Below, one piece after another: positions 58,146 to 64,000 of a stretch of DNA of 64,000 bases. Made by a program: the position numbers and the translations under genes. The notes beneath the pieces were generated by a model. The model had not been told where the DNA came from. It searched no databases and was given only the letters and a program-made list of their open reading frames with translations. Within the stretch, counting starts at the first letter, position 1. The number at the start of each line of letters is the position of its first letter. Source of the stretch: Kribbella catacumbae DSM 19601 (GTDB lineage: Bacteria; Actinomycetota; Actinomycetes; Propionibacteriales; Kribbellaceae); NCBI RefSeq assembly GCF_000372465.1, contig NZ_AQUZ01000023.1, forward strand, positions 62,001 to 126,000, in the 5' to 3' direction.

Positions 58146-59795
58146 TCAGGCGGTGCGCTTGACCTGGAGCATGTTGACGCCCGGGATGTCCAGCGCCTGC
58201 ACGCCATCCAGCTTCTTTGGGTCCCAAGCGGTGAAGAGTTGCATGTGCATGACCGGGTAGATGACCGCCTCGTCGGCGATCGTGTCCATAGCCTTGTTGA
58301 TCAGCTCTTTGTGCTTGGCCTCGTCGCTCTCCTTGAGCGCGGCGTCGAGTTGGTCGTCCAGCACCCTGTACTCAGGGCTGGTTCCCCACTTGTTCCACGG
58401 CAGGAATGGGGTGGAGGTCGAATAGAACCAGCGGATGTTCAGGTCGGCGTCCGCCCCGAACTGGTTGGGATTGCCGGAGAAGGTCAGAGCGTCAGCCGGC
58501 TCACCGGCGGCCACGGCCGTGTTGAACGCCGCGGTCTCGCGGACGTCGAGTGATGTCTTGACGCCGATCGCCTCCCAGGACTCCTTGATCGCGTTCACGG
58601 CCACGGCCGTCCAGGAGATGTTGGTCGACATCAGCCGCACGCTGAGGTTGCTCACGCCCGCCTGGGCGAGGAGCGCCTTGGCCTTGCCCAGGTCGTACTC
58701 GTACTGTGTCGCGGCGCGGTGGTAATCCGGGCTTGCCTCGTGCAGGAAGCCAGTGGACGGGGTCCCCTTGCCCGCGATCGAGACGTCGATGAGCTTCTTG
58801 GCGTTGATCGCCAGGCGCAGAGCCTGACGAACCCGCTTGTCGTTGAACGGCTTCCTGCTCGTGTTGAACGCGAGCCCGAGCAGGTTCATGCTGTCGGCTC
58901 CCTCGACAGTCAGTCCCTTGCCCTTGAGGGTTTCGATGTTGGCCTGCGGGATGTTGTCGGAGATCTGTACTCCGGAGACACCCGACGTCAGCAGCGCGAG
59001 CCGTGCGGCGGCGTCGACGGACACGTTCCACTGCATCGTTTTGAAGGCCGGCTTGACCGGCCCGTTGTAGCCGGCATGGGCCTCGAACTTGGTGAAGGAC
59101 GTGTCCTGATGCCCGGCCACCTTGAACGGACCGGACCCCACGGCGTTCTTGCCGGACGAGAGGAACTCGCCGGCCTGCCCCTCGAAGTGGTGCTTGGGGA
59201 GGATCTTGATGATCGAGAAACGCTGGGTGGCGGCCCGGAACGGGAACTTCAGCGAGATCTTGACGGTGGATTCGTCAACCTTGGTGATCCCTGCCAGCCA
59301 GGACGCGAAGAAGGCGTTCGTCAGGACCTTCTTGTCGGTGGCGAGCACCCGGTTGAACGAGAAGACCACGTCGTCCGCCGTCACCGGCTTGCCGTCGTGC
59401 CAGGTTGCGCCCTCGCGCAGTTTCACCGTCCACTCAGTGGCGGCCGCGTCCACCGGTAGCTCGGCAGCGAGGGCTGCATAGGGCTCACGGCTGCGGGGCC
59501 TGGCATCCCAGAGCGATTCGTAGACGTGGTTGTGGGCGGCCATCGCGAAGGCCGATCCCGTGTTGTGCGGGTCCCAACTGCTGTTGTTGTTGTAGCCAAT
59601 GGCGACATCGAGGTTGTCCACACCCTTGCCCGACCCCTGGCCGGCGCCGCTGCTTGACGCGGGACCGCCGCAGGCACCGATCGTCGCGGTCAGCGCGGCA
59701 GCGAGGGACAGGCCACCGGTGACCTGCAGAAAGCTGCGACGGCTGTAGCTGCGCAGGTTGCGTGCGCTCGCCTCACCTGAGTACTTCGAGCTCAT
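58146..59795 (-). CDS. satA: Sialic-acid ABC transporter binding lipoprotein (SatA type)
   Basis: 549-residue SBP_bac_5 (DppA/OppA-like) binding protein. A Tat-like leader with YSRRSFLQVTGG runs to the lipobox ATIGACGG. Mature motifs include DNLDVAIGYNNNSSWDPH, SLWDARPRSREPYAALA, WTVKLREGATWHDGKPV and TPEYR. It is the first gene of the 11-gene minus operon. Its 5' leader carries a 7-bp inverted repeat and two copies of a candidate operator shared with the divergent FadR-type regulator. Confidence 0.92.
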   Translation of the reverse strand: MSSKYSGEASARNLRSYSRRSFLQVTGGLSLAAALTATIGACGGPASSSGAGQGSGKGVDNLDVAIGYNNNSSWDPHNTGSAFAMAAHNHVYESLWDARPRSREPYAALAAELPVDAAATEWTVKLREGATWHDGKPVTADDVVFSFNRVLATDKKVLTNAFFASWLAGITKVDESTVKISLKFPFRAATQRFSIIKILPKHHFEGQAGEFLSSGKNAVGSGPFKVAGHQDTSFTKFEAHAGYNGPVKPAFKTMQWNVSVDAAARLALLTSGVSGVQISDNIPQANIETLKGKGLTVEGADSMNLLGLAFNTSRKPFNDKRVRQALRLAINAKKLIDVSIAGKGTPSTGFLHEASPDYHRAATQYEYDLGKAKALLAQAGVSNLSVRLMSTNISWTAVAVNAIKESWEAIGVKTSLDVRETAAFNTAVAAGEPADALTFSGNPNQFGADADLNIRWFYSTSTPFLPWNKWGTSPEYRVLDDQLDAALKESDEAKHKELINKAMDTIADEAVIYPVMHMQLFTAWDPKKLDGVQALDIPGVNMLQVKRTA

Positions 59796-59817
59796 TTGCG
59801 GACCTCCGGGGTGTTTC

Positions 59818-59836
59818 GAGGACAGGACGTGTCCTC
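59818..59836 (-). promoter_or_regulatory. Inverted repeat in the satA leader
   Basis: GAGGACA (59818-59824) and TGTCCTC (59830-59836) are perfect inverted 7-mers with a 5-nt spacer, 22 nt before the satA ATG. It may be a regulator site or an RNA hairpin near the ribosome site. Confidence 0.45.
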
Positions 59837-59864
59837 TTGGTCAAGTTTAAAGGAGACTTCATCT

Positions 59865-59877
59865 GACATCAGACGTC
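59865..59877 (-). promoter_or_regulatory. Candidate NanR operator, satA side
   Basis: On the minus strand GACGTCTGATGTC. The site at 60058-60070 on the plus strand reads GACGTCTGACATC; 11 of 13 bases agree. The two copies are oppositely oriented in one divergent promoter, as expected for a FadR-type regulator. Confidence 0.5.
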
Positions 59878-60057
59878 TTATGCCATTGCGCTGACTGTGC
59901 CACAGCCGATCGCGGGAAGGCAAGGAGTGAATTGAAGAAAGCTGGCGCACCAGGGCAGGCTGGGGGACCATGGGAAACCGGTCGCTCAGAGTGACCCTTG
60001 AGGGTCGCGGCTGACGGGCGTGGCTGCTGAGGCGACCATCGGATATGGTGGTCGTAT

Positions 60058-60070
60058 GACGTCTGACATC
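60058..60070 (+). promoter_or_regulatory. Candidate NanR operator, regulator side
   Basis: GACGTCTGACATC, which extends to ATGACGTCTGACAT at 60056-60069, an imperfect palindrome with outer ATGnC and GnCAT. It is 46 nt before the regulator ATG at 60116 and pairs with the inverted copy at 59865. Confidence 0.5.
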
Positions 60071-60115
60071 CGCCGGTGGATGAGCGAACAGACGCATCGA
60101 GGAGGGACACGGCGG

Positions 60116-60856
60116 ATGCCTGTTTTCGAGACGACGACACCTCCTGCCAACGGCCGCTCAGGTGCCCGCCGCCAAGAAGTGATTGTGGGCATCAAGGAGT
60201 ACATCCTGCGCAACCAGCTCAAGCCTGGGGACCCGTTGCCGACTGAATCCGAGCTCTGCGAGGCAATCGGCGCCAGCCGCAGCAGCGTCCGCGAGGCGGT
60301 CAAGACGCTGAGCGCGCTGGACATCGTCGAGGTTCGTCATGGACATGGCACCTACGTCGGTGGCCTGTCGCTGACGGCGCTGGTCGAGAGCCTGGCGTTC
60401 CGGGGGCTGCTGAGCGGCGAGGCCGACCACCACGTGCTCGAGCAGGTCGTGGAGGTGCGCGAGACGATCGAGCAGGGGCTGGCCGCCCAGATCACCGCCG
60501 GCCTCGACGACGGTCAGCTAGATGCGCTGCGCGCGCTGGCGACGGGAATGTGCGAATCAGCCGCCCGAGGTGAGGACTTCCTCGACCTGGACCGGCAGTT
60601 CCACCTTCTGCTCATGGAGCCACTCGGCAACGATCTCATCGAGCAGCTCACCGCAGCATTCTGGGAGGTACAGGCGATTGTCGCCCCCACCCTCGGCCAG
60701 AGCCCGCCGGACCTCAGGGAGACCGCCCGGCTGCACGTCGCCCTCGCCGAGGCTGCGGCAGCCCGCGACACGCAAGCGCTGCAGGTCGCTGTGACCAATC
60801 ACTACCTGCCAATCCGAGGTCTCATCCAAGCCGCCAAGGCAGCAAAGGCATCCTGA
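60116..60856 (+). CDS. nanR: FadR-type GntR regulator (NanR-like)
   Basis: 246 residues: winged helix (KEYILRNQLKPGDPLPTESELCEAIGASRSSVREAVKTL, quoted as LPTESELCEAIGASRSSVRE), HGHGTYVGG, then an all-helical FCD effector domain (VVEVRETIEQGLAAQ, FLDLDRQFHLLL with metal-binding His). ATG 60116 is preferred because GAGGAGGG lies 9 nt upstream; earlier in-frame starts at 60020 lack one. It is divergent from satA across candidate operators, so it probably represses the sialic-acid operon. Confidence 0.88.
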   Translation: MPVFETTTPPANGRSGARRQEVIVGIKEYILRNQLKPGDPLPTESELCEAIGASRSSVREAVKTLSALDIVEVRHGHGTYVGGLSLTALVESLAFRGLLSGEADHHVLEQVVEVRETIEQGLAAQITAGLDDGQLDALRALATGMCESAARGEDFLDLDRQFHLLLMEPLGNDLIEQLTAAFWEVQAIVAPTLGQSPPDLRETARLHVALAEAAAARDTQALQVAVTNHYLPIRGLIQAAKAAKAS

Positions 60857-60914
60857 GAACCCGACCCACCGCGACCGACGAGCCGAAACCTCAACCCCAC
60901 CAGGCCTGATCGCG

Positions 60915-61070
60915 TTGACCTGCAAACGAGATCCACCGCCTGTTCAACACACTCTTCGTCGAGCCGATACAAGACCTGCGACACCGGCTGCACTGGTCGA
61001 CCTAGAGACGCCGACACCACCCCGAACGCCGTCGAGACCTTGCCCACCGGCTGATTCACGCGAGCGGAGC
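60915..61070 (+). mobile_element. Transposase C-terminal remnant
   Basis: With one base removed near 60922, the plus strand reads LTCNEIHRLFNTLFVEP, then DLRHRLHWST and, after a TAG at 61003 in place of a Trp codon, RRRHHPERRRDLAH. The order resembles the C-terminal tail of actinobacterial DDE transposases ending (HW)S(W)RRRHQ. It carries a frameshift and a nonsense codon and is far too short to be active. Family not certain. Confidence 0.45.
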
Positions 61071-61154
61071 TTTCGTTGCAAGTTGCCGGCGTTTGCGGAG
61101 TTGGAGCGGGAGGTGACGACCGGGATGTGCCGGGGTCGTCGATTGGGCCGCTTG

Positions 61155-61865
61155 CTATGCGGGTTCGAGGCGGACGCAGCAGTGGCGGGGCTGTGGTCTG
61201 AGGTGGGCTTGCAGTTTGGTGCTCAGGCCGGCCAGCAGTCCGCTGATGAGGCACAGGTTCATTTCGCAGACCAGGTCGGCGTGCTGCTGGGCGAGGGTGT
61301 GGAACGGACAGTTGCCGAGGACGATCGCGTCTTCGTCGGTGCGGGGTTCGAAGCCTTGCGCCTCGAGGATGCGCATCACGGTCTCGGGCCCGGCTTCCGT
61401 AGTACCGGCGTCTCTGGCTGTCGCGGCGAGTTGGTTGCCGAGTTGGCGGGCGTGGCGGTCGAGCGCTTCACGCGGCGATTCTCCGGTGGCCTCGGCGTCT
61501 TCGATGGCGGCGGCCAATAGGCGGCCGGCCAGGTCGTACCGGTGTTCTGGCAGGGATACCTCGACATGGTTCTCCGAGCGGCGGTACAGCTTCGATGGCC
61601 GGCCGGCGCCGGGGCCGGAGCGGCCGGTGCGGCGCTCGAAGACGACGTCCAGTAGGCCCTCGTCGGCCAGCCGATCGAGGTGGAATGCCGCCGTGGCGCG
61701 CGGCAGGCCCAGGGCAGTGGCCGCTTCGTCCCGGGTGACCGCGGCTGCTTGGCGTACGACGTGGTCGTAGAGGCGCCGCCGCGTTGGTTCGTCCAACGTG
61801 GCGACCGCCAAGATCCGCGCTTCCCTGCTGGTGTCCACGACAACCAGTCTAAAGCTAACTCCCAT
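61155..61865 (-). CDS. ArsR-like helix-turn-helix regulator with SufR-type cysteines
   Basis: 236 residues: N-terminal winged helix (LDEPTRRRLYDHVVRQAAA, AATALGLPRATAAFHLDRLADEGLL), a central dimerisation helix, and a C-terminal Cys cluster NCPFHTLAQQHADLVCEMNLC, quoted as NCPFHTLAQQHADLVC, plus CC near the end. COG2345/SufR proteins hold an iron-sulfur cluster with such cysteines. It is divergent from doxX across an 11-bp inverted repeat and likely controls it. The start has GGAGGTGGGG upstream. Confidence 0.85.
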   Translation of the reverse strand: MGVSFRLVVVDTSREARILAVATLDEPTRRRLYDHVVRQAAAVTRDEAATALGLPRATAAFHLDRLADEGLLDVVFERRTGRSGPGAGRPSKLYRRSENHVEVSLPEHRYDLAGRLLAAAIEDAEATGESPREALDRHARQLGNQLAATARDAGTTEAGPETVMRILEAQGFEPRTDEDAIVLGNCPFHTLAQQHADLVCEMNLCLISGLLAGLSTKLQAHLRPQPRHCCVRLEPA

Positions 61866-61882
61866 TGACTAAAACCCCACCT

Positions 61883-61916
61883 CCTTCTAAAGTCAAAGTA
61901 TATCTACTTTAGAAGG
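61883..61916. promoter_or_regulatory. Perfect 11-bp inverted repeat in the regulator/doxX promoter
   Basis: CCTTCTAAAGT (61883-61893) and ACTTTAGAAGG (61906-61916) are a perfect inverted repeat around a 12-nt AT-rich centre. A third CTAAAG lies toward the regulator start. The right arm ends in the ribosome site of doxX, so binding could block both genes. Confidence 0.7.
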
Positions 61917-61926
61917 AGTGGGAGCT

Positions 61927-62358
61927 ATGACGACTGAGGTGCCGAGCAACCGCACACCGAGCCGGGAGGCGTTGTCCGACCCGGCCTACCAGGCCTTCCT
62001 GGTCCTGCGAACAGTCTTCACGGTGGCGCCGATCGCCTTCGGCCTGGACAAGTTCGCCAACCTGCTCGCCGACTGGCCGGGCTACCTGGCCCCCTGGATC
62101 AACGACATCGTCCCCGGCTCCGGCCAAGACGCGATGTACGCCATCGGCATCGTCGAGATCGTCGCCGGCATCGCAGTCGCCCTGATCCCCCGCTACGGCG
62201 CCCTGATCGTCGCCGCCTGGCTCGCAGGCATCATCCTCAACCTACTCACACTCTCAGGCTTCTACGACATCGCACTCCGCGACTTCGGACTCCTGGTCGC
62301 CGCCCTGGCCCTGTCCCGACTCGCCACCAAGTACGCGCCGGCACGCCACAGCTCCTGA
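61927..62358 (+). CDS. DoxX-family membrane protein
   Basis: 143 residues with four membrane segments: LVLRTVFTVAPIAFGLDKFAN, IGIVEIVAGIAVALIP, LIVAAWLAGIILNLLTL, FGLLVAALALSRLA. The N-terminal polar part (REALSDPAYQAF) is typical of the DoxX/DoxD group linked to thiol and redox stress. ATG 61927 has GGAGTGGGAG upstream; a GTG at 61918 is in frame but too near the repeat. The redox regulator beside it supports a redox role. Confidence 0.85.
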   Translation: MTTEVPSNRTPSREALSDPAYQAFLVLRTVFTVAPIAFGLDKFANLLADWPGYLAPWINDIVPGSGQDAMYAIGIVEIVAGIAVALIPRYGALIVAAWLAGIILNLLTLSGFYDIALRDFGLLVAALALSRLATKYAPARHSS

Positions 62359-62378
62359 GGCTGGGAAGGACCAACCGC

Positions 62379-62821
62379 ATGACCGTCTCAGTACCGGACC
62401 GATTCGCGCAGCACTGCTGAAGCATCAGCGGCTCGGACCCGGCCGGCGAGCACCTCGCCGAGACGCCGCGGCGGGTGGCCAGGTCGTATGCCGAGTTGCT
62501 CACGCCACCTGCGTTCGAGTTCACCAGCTTCCCCAACGACGAAGGCTATGACGAGCTGGTGCTGGCCAGAAGCATCCCAGTGAACTCGCTGTGCGCGAAC
62601 ACCACCTGCTTCCGTTCCATGGCGTCGCCCATGTGGGTTACCTGCCGGGGAATCGGATCCTGGGCCTGTCGAAGCTGGCGCGGGTCGTCGAGCTCTTCGC
62701 CCGGGATCTGCAGGTCCAGGAGCGGTTGACCAAACAGGTCGCCGTCTGGCTGCAGGAGAACCTGGCGCCCAAGGGTGTCGGTGTGGTGATCGAGGCGGAG
62801 CACCTGTGCATCCGGCCCTGA
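62379..62821 (+). pseudogene. folE: Broken GTP cyclohydrolase I (folE)
   Basis: After an early TGA at 62418, one frame gives HLAETPRRVARSYAELLTP and FPNDEGYDELVLARSIPVNSLC; where SLCEHHLLPFHG is expected, two extra bases shift frame and the rest continues REHHLLPFHGVAHVGYLPG, GLSKLARVVELFARD, RLTKQVAVWLQENLAPKGVGV, EAEHLC and stops. The zinc Cys of LCEHH and the following His are thus in different frames, and the last ~40 residues are missing. It lies between doxX and the flavoprotein gene, all on the plus strand. Confidence 0.85.
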
Positions 62822-62896
62822 ACAGACTTAACCCGGCGCCGTCAGCATCTGCTCTGCCTAGCTACGTCCCGAGATTTCATCACTGGAAAGGTGATC

Positions 62897-64000
62897 ATGA
62901 ACAAGGAACCCACCTACGTCATCGTCGGCGCGAGCCTGGCGGGCGCGACGGCGGCCCAGACACTGCGAGAGCTTGGCTTCGCCGGCCGGATCGTTCTCAT
63001 CGGCGACGAGACCGAGCACCCTTACGAGCGGCCTCCGTTGTCCAAGGGCTACCTGCTGGGCAAGGACGAACGAGCGAAGATCTACGTACACGAGGAAAAC
63101 TGGTACGCCGAGCATGCGGTGGAGTTGCTGCTCGGTCGACGCGTGACGTTGCTGGACCGCGCCGCCCACGAGGTGGAACTCGACACCGGCGGACGGATCG
63201 GCTACGCGAAGTTGCTGCTGGCTACAGGGGCGTCTCCGCGTCACCTCCGGCTGCCGGGCGCGGACCTCGAGGGCGTGCACTACCTGCGGCGAGTAGAAGA
63301 TTCCGACCGGTTGCGCGAGACCATCCGCGCCGGCGGCCGGATCGTCGTCGTGGGCGGCGGCTGGATCGGCCTGGAGACCGCCGCAGCGGCCCGTGAGTCC
63401 GGTTGCGTCGTGACCGTGATCGATCCGCGGCCGGCACCGCTGATCGCGGCCCTCGGGAGCGAGATGGGCGCGTTCTTCGCCGGACTGCACCTGCGCCACG
63501 GCGTCGATCTGCGGTTGAGTCACACTGTGACCGAGTTCCAGGGGACCGACCGTGTGACCGGCGTCCTGACCGATGACGGCAGCGAGTTCGCGGCGGACGC
63601 GGTCATCGTGGGGATCGGCGCAATCCCGAACACCGACCTCGCCGAACGGGCAGATTTGAGCTGCGACAACGGGATCGTCGTCAACGAGATGCTGTGCACG
63701 CAAGACCCCGACGTCTTTGCAGTAGGCGACGTCGCGAATTCGTACCGCCCCTTCTACAGCGGGCATCTGCGGACCGAGCACTGGGCCAACGCGCTGCACG
63801 GCGCGCCGGTCGCGGCCCAGGCGATGCTCGGCCAGCGAGTCGCCTACGACAAACTTCCTTACTTCTTCACCGACCAGTACGACGTCGGGATGGAGTTCTC
63901 CGGCTGGATCGGCCCGGATGGCTACGATCGGCTCGTCACCCGCGGCGACGTCGATGGACAGGCATTCCACGCATTCTGGCTGGCCGACGACCGGGTAGTG
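62897..64000 (+). CDS. Ferredoxin reductase-type FAD/NAD oxidoreductase (3' end outside the window)
   Basis: 368 codons are present without a stop, so the gene continues past 64000. It begins MNKEPTYVIVGASLAGATAA (FAD site GASLAG), then HPYERPPLSKGYLLG, the NAD site IVVVGGGWIGLETAAAARESG and the FAD-closing VFAVGDVANSYRP. This matches rubredoxin/ferredoxin reductases such as RhodoxinR and ThcD, which pass electrons from NAD(P)H to ferredoxins of P450 or dioxygenase systems. ATG 62897 has GGAAAGG upstream. It may be co-transcribed with doxX after folE was lost. Confidence 0.9.
   Translation, partial: MNKEPTYVIVGASLAGATAAQTLRELGFAGRIVLIGDETEHPYERPPLSKGYLLGKDERAKIYVHEENWYAEHAVELLLGRRVTLLDRAAHEVELDTGGRIGYAKLLLATGASPRHLRLPGADLEGVHYLRRVEDSDRLRETIRAGGRIVVVGGGWIGLETAAAARESGCVVTVIDPRPAPLIAALGSEMGAFFAGLHLRHGVDLRLSHTVTEFQGTDRVTGVLTDDGSEFAADAVIVGIGAIPNTDLAERADLSCDNGIVVNEMLCTQDPDVFAVGDVANSYRPFYSGHLRTEHWANALHGAPVAAQAMLGQRVAYDKLPYFFTDQYDVGMEFSGWIGPDGYDRLVTRGDVDGQAFHAFWLADDRVV

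Noticed and set aside
62858..63970. 370-codon minus-strand frame at the window end
   Set aside because: It mirrors the FAD oxidoreductase, whose motifs and open frame to the window end are unambiguous.

Overview
The window is high-GC actinobacterial DNA: many GTG starts, Tat leaders, RskA-type anti-sigma factors, an LAL-type LuxR regulator, ROK and FadR-type regulators, and many ABC sugar transporters. A soil member of the Propionibacteriales such as a Kribbella relative fits, but that placement is inference. No tRNA, rRNA, CRISPR array, intact insertion sequence or origin was seen.

Region 1 (about 0.3-12 kb) looks like a SigK-type regulon outside mycobacteria. It holds an MPT83/MPT70-like fasciclin lipoprotein, two RskA anti-sigma factors, a DUF4394 protein, a DipZ-like CcdA/redoxin fusion, a small Tat protein with DUF4331 and a His-rich protein, and a sigma-like protein. 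Three promoter-like sites of the form CCATCC-N15/16-CCGAAG stand before the fasciclin, dipZ and the DUF4331 operon. The local sigma gene is broken: its 5' half comes from a different ECF type (SigL-like) and its 3' half is SigK-like, out of frame. A collapsed mntH and a decayed TAP-like hydrolase lie in the same region.

Region 2 (12-26.5 kb) has a SnoaL-like secreted protein, an NADPH:quinone-type reductase, a LAL regulator, and a nine-member minus-strand operon for a sulfated glycan. The operon carries a D-2-hydroxyacid dehydrogenase, an intracellular sulfatase, a sugar ABC importer, a Gfo/Idh oxidoreductase, a polysaccharide lyase remnant, a Tat beta-propeller protein and formylglycine-generating enzyme. 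A divergent ROK regulator and a palindromic operator sit at its head. Region 3 (26.5-34.5 kb) is a decay zone: a truncated CPBP protease, a frameshifted DUF6262 transposon protein, a degraded copy of part of the DUF4331 locus with an 18-bp microinversion, and a gutted ECF sigma gene. Between them lie intact genes: an ECF sigma/membrane protein pair, a matrixin, GAF-ANTAR and YciI.

Region 4 (34.6-46.2 kb) has a sulfur module (MFS, MBL-rhodanese, and divergent ArsR-rhodanese), an MMPL exporter followed by a NarL-type two-component pair whose kinase start codon lies in a perfect 14-bp stem, a PucR remnant, and AraC/MBL/SDR genes. Region 5 (46.3-60.9 kb) is an 11-gene sialic-acid operon. It runs from a SatABCD-type transporter (permease and ATPase fused in one subunit) through three Gfo/Idh/MocA oxidoreductases to nanA, nanK, nanE and a NedA-type sialidase, with a divergent FadR-type regulator and repeated operator motifs. 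Region 6 (61-64 kb) has a SufR-like regulator divergent from a DoxX gene across an 11-bp inverted repeat, then a broken folE and a ferredoxin-reductase-type flavoprotein cut by the window end.
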